Below, piece by piece: positions 7,938-16,803 of a DNA stretch of 64,000 nucleotides. Location: contig NZ_CP126084.1 in assembly GCF_030122845.1 (NCBI RefSeq), positions 3,224,001 through 3,288,000 on the forward strand, in the 5' to 3' direction. Numbering within the stretch: position 1 is the stretch's first letter; each line of letters opens with the position of its first letter. The notes below the pieces were generated by a model, which saw nothing but the letters and a program-made list of their open reading frames with translations, was not told the origin of the DNA and did no database searches. Source of the DNA: Paenibacillus woosongensis (GTDB lineage Bacteria > Bacillota > Bacilli > Paenibacillales > Paenibacillaceae). The position numbers were made by a program, and so were the translations under genes.

Positions 7938-8910
7938 AAATGAGTTATGCGAATCTGCCGCGGAGACGACCATTTCTGCGGATCTGCTTGCCGCCGAACG
8001 GCTGATGCAAATTGGGCTGAACCTGCGGCTTACTCAGGGCAGCAGCGACGACGAAATTGCCTTATCACTGCGGGATGTAATTGAACAGGACAAGCTGCCG
8101 GGCGGCCGCAAGCTTCTTGTCCTTGTGCTGCATCAGCTGGGGGCATACGATAGCGCTTCAGCTTGGATTACCCGTGACATGTTTGCAGATCAACAAATAC
8201 AGCTTGTCCATGCGGAAATTTTGCTTCGATCCGGAGAAGCGGAACAAGCCCTTTCCTTTATTGAGGACTGCTTAACTCCAGCAACGCGGGAGGACGCCGA
8301 TTTTTGGGATCAAATGAGCCGTTTGTCTGATCTTTCCCGCCTCATGGCGCAGCGGGATTATGACAGGAATAAGGCTGACTTGTATCGTTTAGCCGGTCTA
8401 ATTAACCTTGCGGTAAAGCTTGGCCATACAGAAATCGCCTCGCAGCTCGCCGGCTCGGAAGTCGATTTGCAATGTCTCCTCATTAGCGCGCTTTATCAAG
8501 AAGGCTACATAGAGGCGGCCAAGCGCCATTTGTGCAGGCTGCCCGATCCGCTTTTGCTGGGCTCGCTGCAGCTGTACCGGGAAATTGCCTTTATTTCTGC
8601 CGAAATGCTGCATGATGAAGGCTGCTACGAGAAGGCGTGCCGCATCTTCGAAACGCTGATCAGACAAGCCCCGGAAATGGCGCGTGCGCGGTTTGGCGCT
8701 GCTTCATGCTATTTGCAACAGACCATGGACAACTTAGTCAAACGCATCGAGCTGTACCATCCCTCCGAAGAAGAACAGCGTAAAATCGATAAATATCTGG
8801 ACACGCTTCAGCAGACCTTGCTCACGCTAGAGAAGTCGAACTGGCACACATCCTGGACTCCCGTACAGCAAAAAAATATTGGAGGGCGTGACAAACGGCC
8901 GCTGAATTAG
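7930..8910 (+). CDS. Helical-repeat (TPR-like) protein of unknown function, coupled to mciZ
   Basis: The 326-residue product is soluble and rich in alanine, leucine and paired helices (for example ALYQEGYIEAAKRHL and LHDEGCYEKACRIFETLI), which looks like degenerate TPR or solenoid repeats. No catalytic motif or membrane segment is visible. The start is GTG at 7930, overlapping the mciZ stop by eight bases, with AAGGTG upstream, so translation is probably coupled. I do not recognise a named family. It likely shares the sigma-E-like promoter of mciZ and may act in the mother cell; that is inference. Confidence 0.8.
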   Translation: MNRNELCESAAETTISADLLAAERLMQIGLNLRLTQGSSDDEIALSLRDVIEQDKLPGGRKLLVLVLHQLGAYDSASAWITRDMFADQQIQLVHAEILLRSGEAEQALSFIEDCLTPATREDADFWDQMSRLSDLSRLMAQRDYDRNKADLYRLAGLINLAVKLGHTEIASQLAGSEVDLQCLLISALYQEGYIEAAKRHLCRLPDPLLLGSLQLYREIAFISAEMLHDEGCYEKACRIFETLIRQAPEMARARFGAASCYLQQTMDNLVKRIELYHPSEEEQRKIDKYLDTLQQTLLTLEKSNWHTSWTPVQQKNIGGRDKRPLN

Positions 8911-8985
8911 AGTGCAAAAAGGTGCCCTCGCGACAACATAAAGTTATCAGGACACCTTGTATGCGGAAAACATACGCATATTGGC

Positions 8986-10113
8986 TTATGAATTTACCGT
9001 TTGCGCGACGATCTCCAGCGCGTATTCGGCAATTTTCACAATGTCATCGGCCTTAATACGCTCATTTGTTGTATGAATCTCCTCATATCCTACTGCAAGA
9101 TTAACCGTAGGCACGCCGAATCCGTTCATGATATTAGCGTCGCTGCCCCCGCCGGAGGTAAAGGTTCTACCGGAAAGCCCCAGCTTGCCTGCAGCCCGTT
9201 TGGCCAACTGGACAACGGCATCCTGTGCTCCAAGATGGAACCCGGGATAAATAATATCGCTTCTAAACTCCCCTCTGGCTCCGAAATCGCTGCAGGCCGT
9301 ATCGACGGCTTCCTTCATCAGCGCCAGCTGCTTATCCACCTTTTCCCGCGACAGGCTGCGTGCTTCGGCATACAGCTTCGCGTAATCAGTAACGACATTC
9401 GTTGGTCCGCCGCCTTCGAATTTGCCGATGTTGGCCGTCGTTTCTTCGTCAATGCGCCCCAGCTTCATCCGGGCAATCGCCTTGCCGGCGACCTGGATCG
9501 CACTGATCCCATCCTCCGGATTAACGCCGGCATGCGCGGATTTGCCGAATATTTCAATCTCGATGCGCGCTTGTGTCGGTGCCCCCACACAGATTGAACC
9601 CACTTCTCCGTTTGAATCGATTGCAAAGCCGAAGCGGGAGTCCAGCAAACTGCGATCCATAGCTCTGGCGCCAAGCAATCCAGACTCTTCTCCAGCGGTA
9701 ATGACAAACTGGATCTTTCCGTGCGGCAGCTGCCGCTCCTGCAGCACTTGAATGATTTCAAGCAGCGCCGCCAGTCCTGCTTTGTCATCGGCGCCAAGAA
9801 TCGTTGTTCCATCACTGCGTATCCAGCCGTCCTCGCCGATGACAGGTTTGATGCCTTTGCCCGGCGCAACGGTGTCCATATGGCAGGTGAACAGGAATGG
9901 CTGTGCTTGAACTCCTGGTCTTGCCTGCAATGTTGCCACGATGTTGCCGGCGCCGTGCCCGGTCCGTTTCATGGAGTCGTCCTCCACCACATGCAGTCCT
10001 AGCTCCGCAAATTTCGTTTTCAAAACATCGGCAATATTCCGTTCGTCCTTCGTCTCGCTGTCGATTTGCACTAATTCCACAAATTGTGCGATGATTCTGT
10101 CCTTGTTAATCAC
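8986..10113 (-). CDS. M20-family metallopeptidase (PepT-like, YqjE type)
   Basis: This 375-residue peptidase shows the two-metal M20 signature: TCHMDTV with the first histidine and aspartate, GADDKAG with the bridging aspartate, and AGEESGLLGA with the catalytic Glu pair. The C-terminus has GGGSDANIMN and a final metal histidine in YEEIHTTNE. A lid/dimerization domain lies between (about residues 180-290). Family members cleave short peptides or related amides in the cytoplasm. The start is GTG after GAGGAAA. It converges on the TPR-like gene, with a weak imperfect hairpin (about 8919-8960) between them. Confidence 0.88.
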   Translation of the reverse strand: MINKDRIIAQFVELVQIDSETKDERNIADVLKTKFAELGLHVVEDDSMKRTGHGAGNIVATLQARPGVQAQPFLFTCHMDTVAPGKGIKPVIGEDGWIRSDGTTILGADDKAGLAALLEIIQVLQERQLPHGKIQFVITAGEESGLLGARAMDRSLLDSRFGFAIDSNGEVGSICVGAPTQARIEIEIFGKSAHAGVNPEDGISAIQVAGKAIARMKLGRIDEETTANIGKFEGGGPTNVVTDYAKLYAEARSLSREKVDKQLALMKEAVDTACSDFGARGEFRSDIIYPGFHLGAQDAVVQLAKRAAGKLGLSGRTFTSGGGSDANIMNGFGVPTVNLAVGYEEIHTTNERIKADDIVKIAEYALEIVAQTVNS

Positions 10114-10190
10114 TGGACTTTCCTCGCTTTCTCTTTTGCGCTAATATTAATGAATAGAGGTCAAGTACATGTAAAGGAGCTTTGCGATTC

Positions 10191-10292
10191 ATGATGCAAA
10201 AAAAATGGTTCAAAGTCGTCGTTTATCTTATGCTATTCGCCATGATCGGTTCTACGCTGCTTGCGCTGCTCGAACCGCTGCTGTTCCGCTAG
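10191..10292 (+). CDS. Prli42-like stressosome-associated membrane miniprotein
   Basis: This 33-codon ORF, starting at ATG 10191 (or 10194) with AAAGGAG upstream, encodes a product beginning MMQKKWFKVVVYLMLF and ending LLEPLLFR. A basic N-terminus followed by a single hydrophobic helix and an IGSTLLA stretch resembles Prli42, the Listeria miniprotein that tethers the RsbR stressosome to the membrane and is conserved in Firmicutes. It stands between the M20 peptidase gene (divergent) and lipB (convergent, four bases away). The similarity is from memory of the family and the peptide is short. Confidence 0.72.
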   Translation: MMQKKWFKVVVYLMLFAMIGSTLLALLEPLLFR

Positions 10293-10295
10293 AGC

Positions 10296-10988
10296 TTATG
10301 ACTCCCAGTGCTCCTTGTACTCGGAGATTTGAAACACTTCATTGAAATAAGGCAATATTTCACGGGCCACCTGCTCTACGGAGAAGGCCAACCCGGTCAT
10401 GTCCTCCAACGAGGTCACGCCATATTCCTGAATGCCGCAGGGGATGATGCCGCGAAAGCCATCCTCCTGAATCCCGGATTTGATGTTGAAGGCAAAGCCG
10501 TGGCTTGTGATAAATCCTTTTCTCCGGCGGCATTTATTGAATTTCACGCCAATGGCGGCAATTTTGACATCACCTACCCATACCCCGGTATAGCCCTGCT
10601 TTCGCGAGCCAGAAATGCCATACCGCGCTAAGTAGTTTATGATGACCTGCTCGATATCCCGAAGATATCCGTGCAGATCGATCCCCTGATTTCCATCCAG
10701 CCAAAGCAGCGGGTAGCCGACGAGCTGACCCGGTCCATGGTATGTAATATCTCCACCCCGATCGATTTCAAACAGGGAAATTCCTCGTTCCTTCAGCTGC
10801 TCGGGGCTGAGCAGCAGATGTTCCGGATGGCGCGAAGAGCCGATCGTATACGTTGGCGGATGCTGAAGAAGCAGCAGGTGCCCCTGCTGCTGTCCTTCGT
10901 CGATGGCCTTCACGATCTCTTTTTGCCTATTCCAGGCCTCTCCGTATTCCATCATCGGGAAATATCTGACTTCCAAGGAATTCGTCAT
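10296..10988 (-). CDS. lipB: Octanoyltransferase LipB
   Basis: This 230-residue enzyme moves octanoyl from acyl carrier protein to lipoyl domains. It has the family features RGGDITYHGPGQLVGYP, the catalytic lysine in IAAIGVK and the catalytic cysteine in GIIPCGI. I chose ATG at 10986-10988 because AAAGG lies 11 bases before it; in-frame ATGs extend to 11027 without a good ribosome site. It directly follows the E2 gene of the branched-chain dehydrogenase, whose lipoyl domain is a substrate. B. subtilis uses LipM and LipL instead of LipB. Confidence 0.9.
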   Translation of the reverse strand: MTNSLEVRYFPMMEYGEAWNRQKEIVKAIDEGQQQGHLLLLQHPPTYTIGSSRHPEHLLLSPEQLKERGISLFEIDRGGDITYHGPGQLVGYPLLWLDGNQGIDLHGYLRDIEQVIINYLARYGISGSRKQGYTGVWVGDVKIAAIGVKFNKCRRRKGFITSHGFAFNIKSGIQEDGFRGIIPCGIQEYGVTSLEDMTGLAFSVEQVAREILPYFNEVFQISEYKEHWES

Positions 10989-11034
10989 ACGGTTCATCGC
11001 CTTTCTCGGATTCATGAAGACTCGCATTATAAAT

Positions 11035-12423
11035 TTAGTATACCTGCGTATCTAGGGAGTAACTCTCCATATTGTCTTTGACGCGCTGCATGAAACGTCC
11101 GCAGATCACCCCATCCAGTATACGATGATCCAGGGACAGACACAAATTCGCCATGGAGCGGACGGCAATCATATCATTTATAACGACGGGCTTCTTCACG
11201 ATCGATTCGAACGTCAGTATCGCCGCTTGCGGATAGTTGATGATCGGCTGGGTCAAAATAGAACCAAACGAACCGGTATTATTGACGGTAAACGTTCCGC
11301 CCTGCATATCATCCAGCTTGAGCTTGCCCGCTCTTACCTTCGTCGCCAACTCTTCGATTTCTCTGGCCAAGCCGGCAATGTTCTTCTGGTCCGCCTTCTT
11401 GATGACAGGCGTCATTACAGAATCCTCTGTGCCGACGGCGAGCGAGATGTTGATATCGCGCTTGACGATAATTTTGTCGACCGCCCATACAGAGTTCATA
11501 ATCGGATAATCCTTGATGGCACTGACGACCGCTTTGAGCAGGAATGCAAGATAAGTCAGGTTAACGCCTTCTCTTTTCCTGAATTCGTCCTTCAGCTTAT
11601 TGCGAAGTTGAACTAAGTTGGTCACATCCACCTCAATCATCATCCAGCCGTGCGGAATTTCCGACACACTTTGACGCATGCGCGTAGCAATTGTATTCCG
11701 GATCGGCGTCACATCGATGAAATACTCCGACCGGTCGCCGCCCTCCACCTCAATCGTCGGTATTTTCGGCGTCTCTGAAAGATGCAGGCCAGAATTGCGC
11801 ACCTGCTCCGCTGCCGCATTATTAAACTCAGCCGGCGGGGCTGGCGTGGAGACTGGCGCTGCCGGAGAGGAGGCTGGCTGCGCAGGCTGGGGCACCTGGT
11901 AACTGCTCTGAGCCACGGGAGCTGCTGCCGCGCCGCCTCCTTTGTTATTCTCCAGGTAATTCAACACGTCCTTGCGGGTAATGCGGCCGCCTAGGCCAGT
12001 GCCAGAAATGACCCGCAGGTCTAACCCGTGCTCTTGTGCCAACGTCTGAACGGCCGGGGAATAACGGCTCCGCTGCGAGTGATCGCCGTGCGCAGCGGTG
12101 GCTGCATCCGTCTGTCCAGCAGAAGCTGCCGGGGAATCAACGCCAGTCGCGGCACTAGCCTCTACACCGCCAGCCGTTTCAATCCGGCAAATGACGGCCC
12201 CAACTTCGATTTCCTGCCCTTCTTCCGCTAGCAGCTCGCCCATGACCCCGTCTAAGGTGGACGGAATTTCAGCATTCACCTTATCGGTAATAACCTCGCA
12301 AATCGGCTCGTACTGCTCGACGGGATCTCCCGGCTTCTTCAGCCATTTGCCGATCGTTGCCGATACGAGCGATTCCGCAAGCTGTGGCATTACGACATCC
12401 TGCAATGTTCTATTTGATGACAT
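11035..12423 (-). CDS. bkdB: Branched-chain 2-oxoacid dehydrogenase E2 (dihydrolipoyl acyltransferase)
   Basis: This 462-residue protein has an N-terminal lipoyl domain with the modified lysine K48 in ITDKVNAEIPS. A linker rich in Ala and Pro follows, then a peripheral-subunit binding domain (about 118-156, RYSPAVQTLAQ to RKDVLNYLE) and a catalytic domain ending with the active-site HRILDG. It transfers the acyl group from lipoate to CoA. ATG at 12421-12423 is preceded by GAGGG; the longer reading from 12441 overlaps the E1-beta stop and lacks a ribosome site. It lies in one operon with E1 and E3. Confidence 0.93.
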   Translation of the reverse strand: MSSNRTLQDVVMPQLAESLVSATIGKWLKKPGDPVEQYEPICEVITDKVNAEIPSTLDGVMGELLAEEGQEIEVGAVICRIETAGGVEASAATGVDSPAASAGQTDAATAAHGDHSQRSRYSPAVQTLAQEHGLDLRVISGTGLGGRITRKDVLNYLENNKGGGAAAAPVAQSSYQVPQPAQPASSPAAPVSTPAPPAEFNNAAAEQVRNSGLHLSETPKIPTIEVEGGDRSEYFIDVTPIRNTIATRMRQSVSEIPHGWMMIEVDVTNLVQLRNKLKDEFRKREGVNLTYLAFLLKAVVSAIKDYPIMNSVWAVDKIIVKRDINISLAVGTEDSVMTPVIKKADQKNIAGLAREIEELATKVRAGKLKLDDMQGGTFTVNNTGSFGSILTQPIINYPQAAILTFESIVKKPVVINDMIAVRSMANLCLSLDHRILDGVICGRFMQRVKDNMESYSLDTQVY

Positions 12424-12440
12424 ATCGTCCCTCACTCCCA

Positions 12441-13427
12441 TTAATACAGAGCCAATTGAAGCATGGCTTCCTTGACCTTATCTTTGCTGAGCATAAAGAA
12501 CTTCTCCATCGGCGGGCTGATCGGCATGGCCGGTACATCAGGCCCGCACAGCCGTGCGATCGGCGCGTCCAGCTCGAACAAGCATTCCTCCGCAATGATC
12601 GCCGATACCTCTGCTCCGACTCCGCCGGTTTTATTGTCTTCATGCACGATTAACACTTTCCCGGTCTTGCGTGCCGCTTCGATAATCGCTTCGCGATCAA
12701 GCGGCTGCAGCGTCCGCAAATCCAAGATATGGGCGCTAATTCCCTGCTCTGCCGCGAGCTCTTCTGCGGCCTGCATGGCGAAATGCAGAGGCAAGCTGTA
12801 CCCGATTACGGTAATGTCGTTGCCTTCCCGAAGTACGTTCGCCTTGCCGAGCGGGACGATATAATCATCCTCTGGTACGTCTTCTTTGATCAGCTTGTAG
12901 CATTTCTTGTTCTCGAAGAACAAGACGGGATCAGGATCGCGAACCGCGGCCTTTAGCAGCCCCTTGGCATCGTATGCCGAATAAGGAGCGACGATTTTCA
13001 GTCCTGGTGTTCCGAAGAAAATCGATTCCGTGCACTGGGAATGATACAGTCCCCCGAAGATCCCGCCGCCGATCGGCGCGCGAATGACGACAGGGCAGCT
13101 CCAGTCGTTGTTGGAGCGGTAGCGGATTTTAGCCGCTTCACTGATGATTTGATTCGTCGCTGGCAGCATGAAGTCGGAATATTGCATTTCAGCGATTGGC
13201 TTCATTCCATACATCGCGGCACCGATGGCCACCCCGGCTATCGCAGATTCGGACAATGGCGTATCGAGCACACGCAGCTCGCCAAATTGCTCCTGAAGCC
13301 CTTTCGTCGTCGTGAAGACCCCGCCTTTCACGCCAACGTCCTCCCCTAATACGAATACGTTGTCGTCAAGCTCCATCTCTTCCTTCATGGCAAGACGAAT
13401 AGCGTCGATATATTCCATTACCGGCAT
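12441..13427 (-). CDS. bkdAB: Branched-chain 2-oxoacid dehydrogenase E1 beta subunit
   Basis: This 328-residue transketolase-like subunit has FVLGEDVGVKGGVF at the N-terminus, DTPLSESAIAGVAIGAA, RAPIGGGIFGGLYHSQ and a C-terminal transketolase domain (GKVLIVHEDNKTGGVGAEV). It pairs with the alpha subunit to decarboxylate branched-chain 2-oxoacids using thiamine diphosphate. Its products prime iso- and anteiso-fatty acid synthesis. It starts two bases after bkdAA ends. Confidence 0.93.
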   Translation of the reverse strand: MPVMEYIDAIRLAMKEEMELDDNVFVLGEDVGVKGGVFTTTKGLQEQFGELRVLDTPLSESAIAGVAIGAAMYGMKPIAEMQYSDFMLPATNQIISEAAKIRYRSNNDWSCPVVIRAPIGGGIFGGLYHSQCTESIFFGTPGLKIVAPYSAYDAKGLLKAAVRDPDPVLFFENKKCYKLIKEDVPEDDYIVPLGKANVLREGNDITVIGYSLPLHFAMQAAEELAAEQGISAHILDLRTLQPLDREAIIEAARKTGKVLIVHEDNKTGGVGAEVSAIIAEECLFELDAPIARLCGPDVPAMPISPPMEKFFMLSKDKVKEAMLQLALY

Positions 13428-13429
13428 GA

Positions 13430-14455
13430 TTATTCCTCCCCTTCGCTATCCGCGTACACATGCAGCAGCGTATCCTCCGGCTTCGGAAACGGCGCGTTCT
13501 CCGCCCGTTCAATCGCTGCCTTCAATTGCGCCTGAATGTCTTTCACGAGGGCTTCATCCTGCTCTTCCGTCCAAAGCCCGTTCTCGATAAGATAGCTCTT
13601 CATTTTCGGTATGCCGTCCTTCTTCCAATTCTCCTCAACCTCTTCCTTCGTACGGTACACGAGGTCGTTATCCGAGGTGGAATGTGGCGACAGACGGTAC
13701 ATCATCGCTTCGATCAGCGTCGGCCCCTCGCCGCGAAGCGCACGCTCGCGCGCTTCCTTCACGACACGGTACACCTCAAGGGCATCATTCCCGTCAACGC
13801 GAATGCCCGGGAAGCCGTAACCTTGCGCCCGGTCGCTGACTTTACCGCCGAGCTGCTTCTTCACCGGAACGGAGATGGCGTACTGGTTGTTCTCGCACAT
13901 GAAAATGACCGGCAGCTTCTGCACACCGGCAAAGTTCAGTCCCTCGTGGAAATCTCCCTGATTGCTGGAGCCTTCCCCGAAAGTAACGAAGGATACGAAC
14001 TCCTTCTTTTGCATTTTAGCAGCAAGCGCAATGCCTACGGCATGCGGAACCTGGGTCGTCACCGGGCTGGAGCCTGTGACGATCCGAAGTCTCTTGCAGC
14101 CGAAATGTCCTGGCATTTGGCGGCCCCCGCTGTTCGGGTCATCCGCTTTGGCAAAGGCGGACAGCATCAATTCTTCCAGTGTCATGCCTACCGACAGGAC
14201 AAAACCGTAGTCGCGATAATAGGGCAGGAAATAATCCTGCTCGCGATTTAAGGCAAAAGCCGCTGCTACCTGCGCGGCCTCCTGTCCGATACCGGAGACG
14301 TGGAAATTGATCTTGCCCGCCCGCTGCAGCAGCAAATTACGCTCGTCAAACTTGCGCGCGAGCAGCATATATTTGTACATGTCCACTACTTCGGCATCCG
14401 TCAATCCGAGTTGCTCATGCTTGGGCTGTGTCTTCGTTGATACTTTTGCGTTCAT
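13430..14455 (-). CDS. bkdAA: Branched-chain 2-oxoacid dehydrogenase E1 alpha subunit
   Basis: This 341-residue subunit carries the thiamine diphosphate motif GEGSSNQGDFHEGLNFAG through CENNQYAISVP, and the regulated-loop region YRLSPHSTSDND, where the histidine contacts the cofactor. FHVSGIGQEAAQ near residue 50 fits E1 alpha. ATG follows GAAGGAGG. It is the second gene of lpd-bkdAA-bkdAB-bkdB-lipB. A TATAAT sequence on the minus strand around 14550 suggests an internal promoter, with no good -35. The ptb, bcd and buk genes found upstream in B. subtilis are not here. Confidence 0.93.
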   Translation of the reverse strand: MNAKVSTKTQPKHEQLGLTDAEVVDMYKYMLLARKFDERNLLLQRAGKINFHVSGIGQEAAQVAAAFALNREQDYFLPYYRDYGFVLSVGMTLEELMLSAFAKADDPNSGGRQMPGHFGCKRLRIVTGSSPVTTQVPHAVGIALAAKMQKKEFVSFVTFGEGSSNQGDFHEGLNFAGVQKLPVIFMCENNQYAISVPVKKQLGGKVSDRAQGYGFPGIRVDGNDALEVYRVVKEARERALRGEGPTLIEAMMYRLSPHSTSDNDLVYRTKEEVEENWKKDGIPKMKSYLIENGLWTEEQDEALVKDIQAQLKAAIERAENAPFPKPEDTLLHVYADSEGEE

Positions 14456-14630
14456 GGGAGTTACCTCCTTCGATTAGAACCCTGTTAGTCGTCTGTACCG
14501 TACATGTTTGCTCTTATCTTAAAACCTGGTACTAAGACTTGGGTTAACCTTATTATAATCCCTTTTTCCGCAAAAAGAAAATGTTCTTTGCAGCGGTTTT
14601 GCTGATTATGTGACACTTATGCCTAATTTG

Positions 14631-16052
14631 TTAAATTCCAACCGCTCTGCCATCCACGGCCAATGCTGCTTCGCCAAGAATTTCGGCCAGCGAAGGATGC
14701 GCAAAAACAGTTTGGCCGATCTCCCATGGCGTCGCATCCAGCACCTGGGCAAGTGCGGCTTGACTAATCAGCTCGGTGACATGGGCGCCGATCATATGCA
14801 CGCCAACGATGTCGTTGCTTTTACGATCCGCAATCACCTTCACGAAGCCTTCCTTCTCCCCGTGCACAAGGGCTTTGCCAATGGCGGAAAACGGTACTTT
14901 GCCAATCTTGACGTCAATGCCCTGCTCCTTCGCTTCCTTCTCGTTCAAACCGACGGAAGCTACCTCCGGACGAGTGTATACGCAGCGGGGCACATGTCGG
15001 ACATTGTACCCATGGGACGGCTCTCCCGCGAGATGATGCACCGCCACCAGCCCTTCATGGCTTGCTGCATGGGCGAGCTGCAGACCGCCGATGCAATCGC
15101 CGATCGCATAAATATGCGGCTCAGTCGTCTGCATCGACTCATTTACCCGGATATAGCCTTGATGCAGGGCGATATCGGTATTTTCAAGGCCGATGTTCTC
15201 GACATTCGCCTGACGTCCGATCGAAACAAGCAGCTTATCTGCCTGCAGGCGGACCGTATTGCTATCTTGTACAGCAGTAATTGCGATACCGGTATTGTCT
15301 TTCTCCACGGTTTCCGCTTGGATCTGGCAGCCCGTCAGAATTTCGATCCCCCGGCGCTCCAGCTGCTTCTGCAGCTCGCGCCCAACCTCTTCATCCTCGT
15401 TGGGAAGAAGCTGTGCAGCTGCCTCGACCACTGTGACCTTGACCCCAAAATCATGGAGCAACGAAGCCCATTCCACGCCGATTACACCGCCCCCGACAAT
15501 AATTATTGAAGCCGGCAGCTCCTCGAGCAGCAAGGCCTCATCGCTGCTAAGCACGTGCTTGCCGTCGGGCTCCAGCCCTGCTAGAACACGCGGCCTCGAA
15601 CCTGTCGCAAGGATCAGGTGCGTCGGCACGATCGTCTCCATATCACCGTCATGCAGTTCGACCGCTACGGCGCCGCTCTTCGGCGAGAAGATCGACGGTC
15701 CGATCACTCTCCCTTTTCCATGAAAGACCTGGATTTTATGTTTACGCATCAAATATTGAACGCCGTTATGAAGCTGATCTACGATGCCCTGCTTTCTTTG
15801 CTGCACCTTCGGAAAAACAAGGGATAACCCGCTCGTCTCGATGCCATAGCTTAGGCTGTCCTTCATTTGCGCATACAGCTCGGCACTGCGCAGCAGCGCC
15901 TTGCTCGGAATGCAGCCCCGGTGCAGGCATGTTCCTCCCAGCTTGTCCTGCTCGATGATCACCACTTGCTTGCCGAGCTGGGCAGCGCGAATTGCCGCAA
16001 CATAACCGCCGGTCCCGCCGCCTAACACTGCTACATCACATGTAATCGTCAT
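14631..16052 (-). CDS. lpd: Dihydrolipoyl dehydrogenase (E3)
   Basis: This 473-residue flavoprotein has an N-terminal FAD motif (VAVLGGGTGGYVAAIRAA), the redox pair C42 and C47 in GGTCLHRGCIPS, an NAD motif (IIIVGGGVIGVEWAS) and the C-terminal catalytic histidine in FAHPSLAEILGE. It re-oxidises the lipoyl group of E2. The start ATG at 16050-16052 is preceded by AGGTGGAG; a 60-codon upstream extension has no family similarity and is rejected. It is 175 bases upstream of bkdAA on the same strand and probably serves that complex. Confidence 0.93.
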   Translation of the reverse strand: MTITCDVAVLGGGTGGYVAAIRAAQLGKQVVIIEQDKLGGTCLHRGCIPSKALLRSAELYAQMKDSLSYGIETSGLSLVFPKVQQRKQGIVDQLHNGVQYLMRKHKIQVFHGKGRVIGPSIFSPKSGAVAVELHDGDMETIVPTHLILATGSRPRVLAGLEPDGKHVLSSDEALLLEELPASIIIVGGGVIGVEWASLLHDFGVKVTVVEAAAQLLPNEDEEVGRELQKQLERRGIEILTGCQIQAETVEKDNTGIAITAVQDSNTVRLQADKLLVSIGRQANVENIGLENTDIALHQGYIRVNESMQTTEPHIYAIGDCIGGLQLAHAASHEGLVAVHHLAGEPSHGYNVRHVPRCVYTRPEVASVGLNEKEAKEQGIDVKIGKVPFSAIGKALVHGEKEGFVKVIADRKSNDIVGVHMIGAHVTELISQAALAQVLDATPWEIGQTVFAHPSLAEILGEAALAVDGRAVGI

Positions 16053-16235
16053 TTCCGATCTCCACCTATCCCCAAAAATGTCCAGACAAACTTCTCGTTT
16101 CTTATTGTACCTCGTTTTTGCCACATTACAAACTAAGAACGAAATAGACAGCCGTTCAAGAAGGAGGTATGATAAACGTAACATCATCTTGATCGAATAG
16201 GATATATTTGCTGACGAAAGGAATTGCTGCAACTC

Positions 16236-16520
16236 ATGAAATTGATGATATCCCGTTTTATTGCCATCATTATTCTTGTTATTCCCGGTATCGCCGCGAT
16301 GATTGGCTTCCTGAAAATGAAGGACGCCTTATTCCTATACATGTCCAGACACGGCGACGACTCGCTAACCCAAGTGCACTTTGACTGGCTCGATTTCGGA
16401 CTTGGCGTCGTTTTGTTCGCCGCCGGAATCGGATTCCTGGGCGGCTGGATTTACTTCCGTGACCGCAAGCGCAATTATCTTGGACCTCGCTTCAAGAAAA
16501 AAACAGAGAATCCTTCATAA
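16236..16520 (+). CDS. Small membrane protein of the DUF2627 (YqzF) family
   Basis: This 94-residue protein has two transmembrane helices, about residues 5-24 (ISRFIAIIILVIPGIAAMIGF) and 48-70 (LGVVLFAAGIGFLGGWIYF), and a basic tail ending KKKTENPS. The size, the MKDALF loop and the position beside the bkd genes fit DUF2627/YqzF. The function is unknown. GAAAGGA precedes ATG 16236 at 13-14 bases; ATG 16245 is possible. It is divergent from lpd and ends in a strong terminator. Confidence 0.8.
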   Translation: MKLMISRFIAIIILVIPGIAAMIGFLKMKDALFLYMSRHGDDSLTQVHFDWLDFGLGVVLFAAGIGFLGGWIYFRDRKRNYLGPRFKKKTENPS

Positions 16521-16543
16521 ATCGGATATTTTACGAACGAAAC

Positions 16544-16584
16544 AACCCCTCTTGAGCGAGCAATACGCCTGTCAAGAGGGTTTG
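16544..16584. terminator. Terminator shared by two convergent small genes
   Basis: CCCTCTTGA and TCAAGAGGG form a nine-base stem with a 16-base loop, flanked by AAC and GTTTGT. It lies between DUF2627 (plus) and the 69-residue gene (minus) and could serve both. Confidence 0.7.
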
Positions 16585-16593
16585 TCATATTTG

Positions 16594-16803
16594 TTATTCA
16601 TACAGGGCATCCTTCAGCTTGCTGGACATTCGCTGACCACCTGAGGATTTCTTAAGCAGTACCCGCCGCAATCTTGTGTTTTCTGCCGATAATTGACCGG
16701 CCGTTTCCAGCAGCTCAGCGATCAGCGATCGTTGCTGCTCCGACAAGGACGGGTCATTTAGCAGCGTCTCATATTTTGCTTCGTCTAGCGATATTTTGTT
16801 CAT
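16594..16803 (-). CDS. Small leucine-zipper-like protein of unknown function
   Basis: This 69-residue protein has no cysteine and no membrane segment. A central helix has leucines every seven residues (L31, L38, L45 in LLETAGQLSAENTRLRRVLL), which suggests a short coiled coil, and then a basic, serine-rich tail (KKSSGGQRMSSKLKD). ATG at 16801-16803 follows GGAGGA at ten bases, so it is very likely translated. I do not recognise a family. It stands alone between terminators, downstream of the spo0A terminator region on the same strand. Confidence 0.65.
   Translation of the reverse strand: MNKISLDEAKYETLLNDPSLSEQQRSLIAELLETAGQLSAENTRLRRVLLKKSSGGQRMSSKLKDALYE

Noticed and set aside
8911..8985. 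Strong terminator between two convergent genes
   Set aside because: The AAGGTG-CCCT / AGGA-CACCTT pairing is interrupted, the loop is long and no T run follows.
14456..14630. Sigma-54-type promoter of the bkd genes, as in B. subtilis
   Set aside because: No TGGCAC-N5-TTGC pattern is present; only a TATAAT without a good -35 can be seen.
16053..16232. 60-codon extension of lpd
   Set aside because: The sequence has no dehydrogenase character; ATG 16052 gives the exact family N-terminus with a ribosome site.
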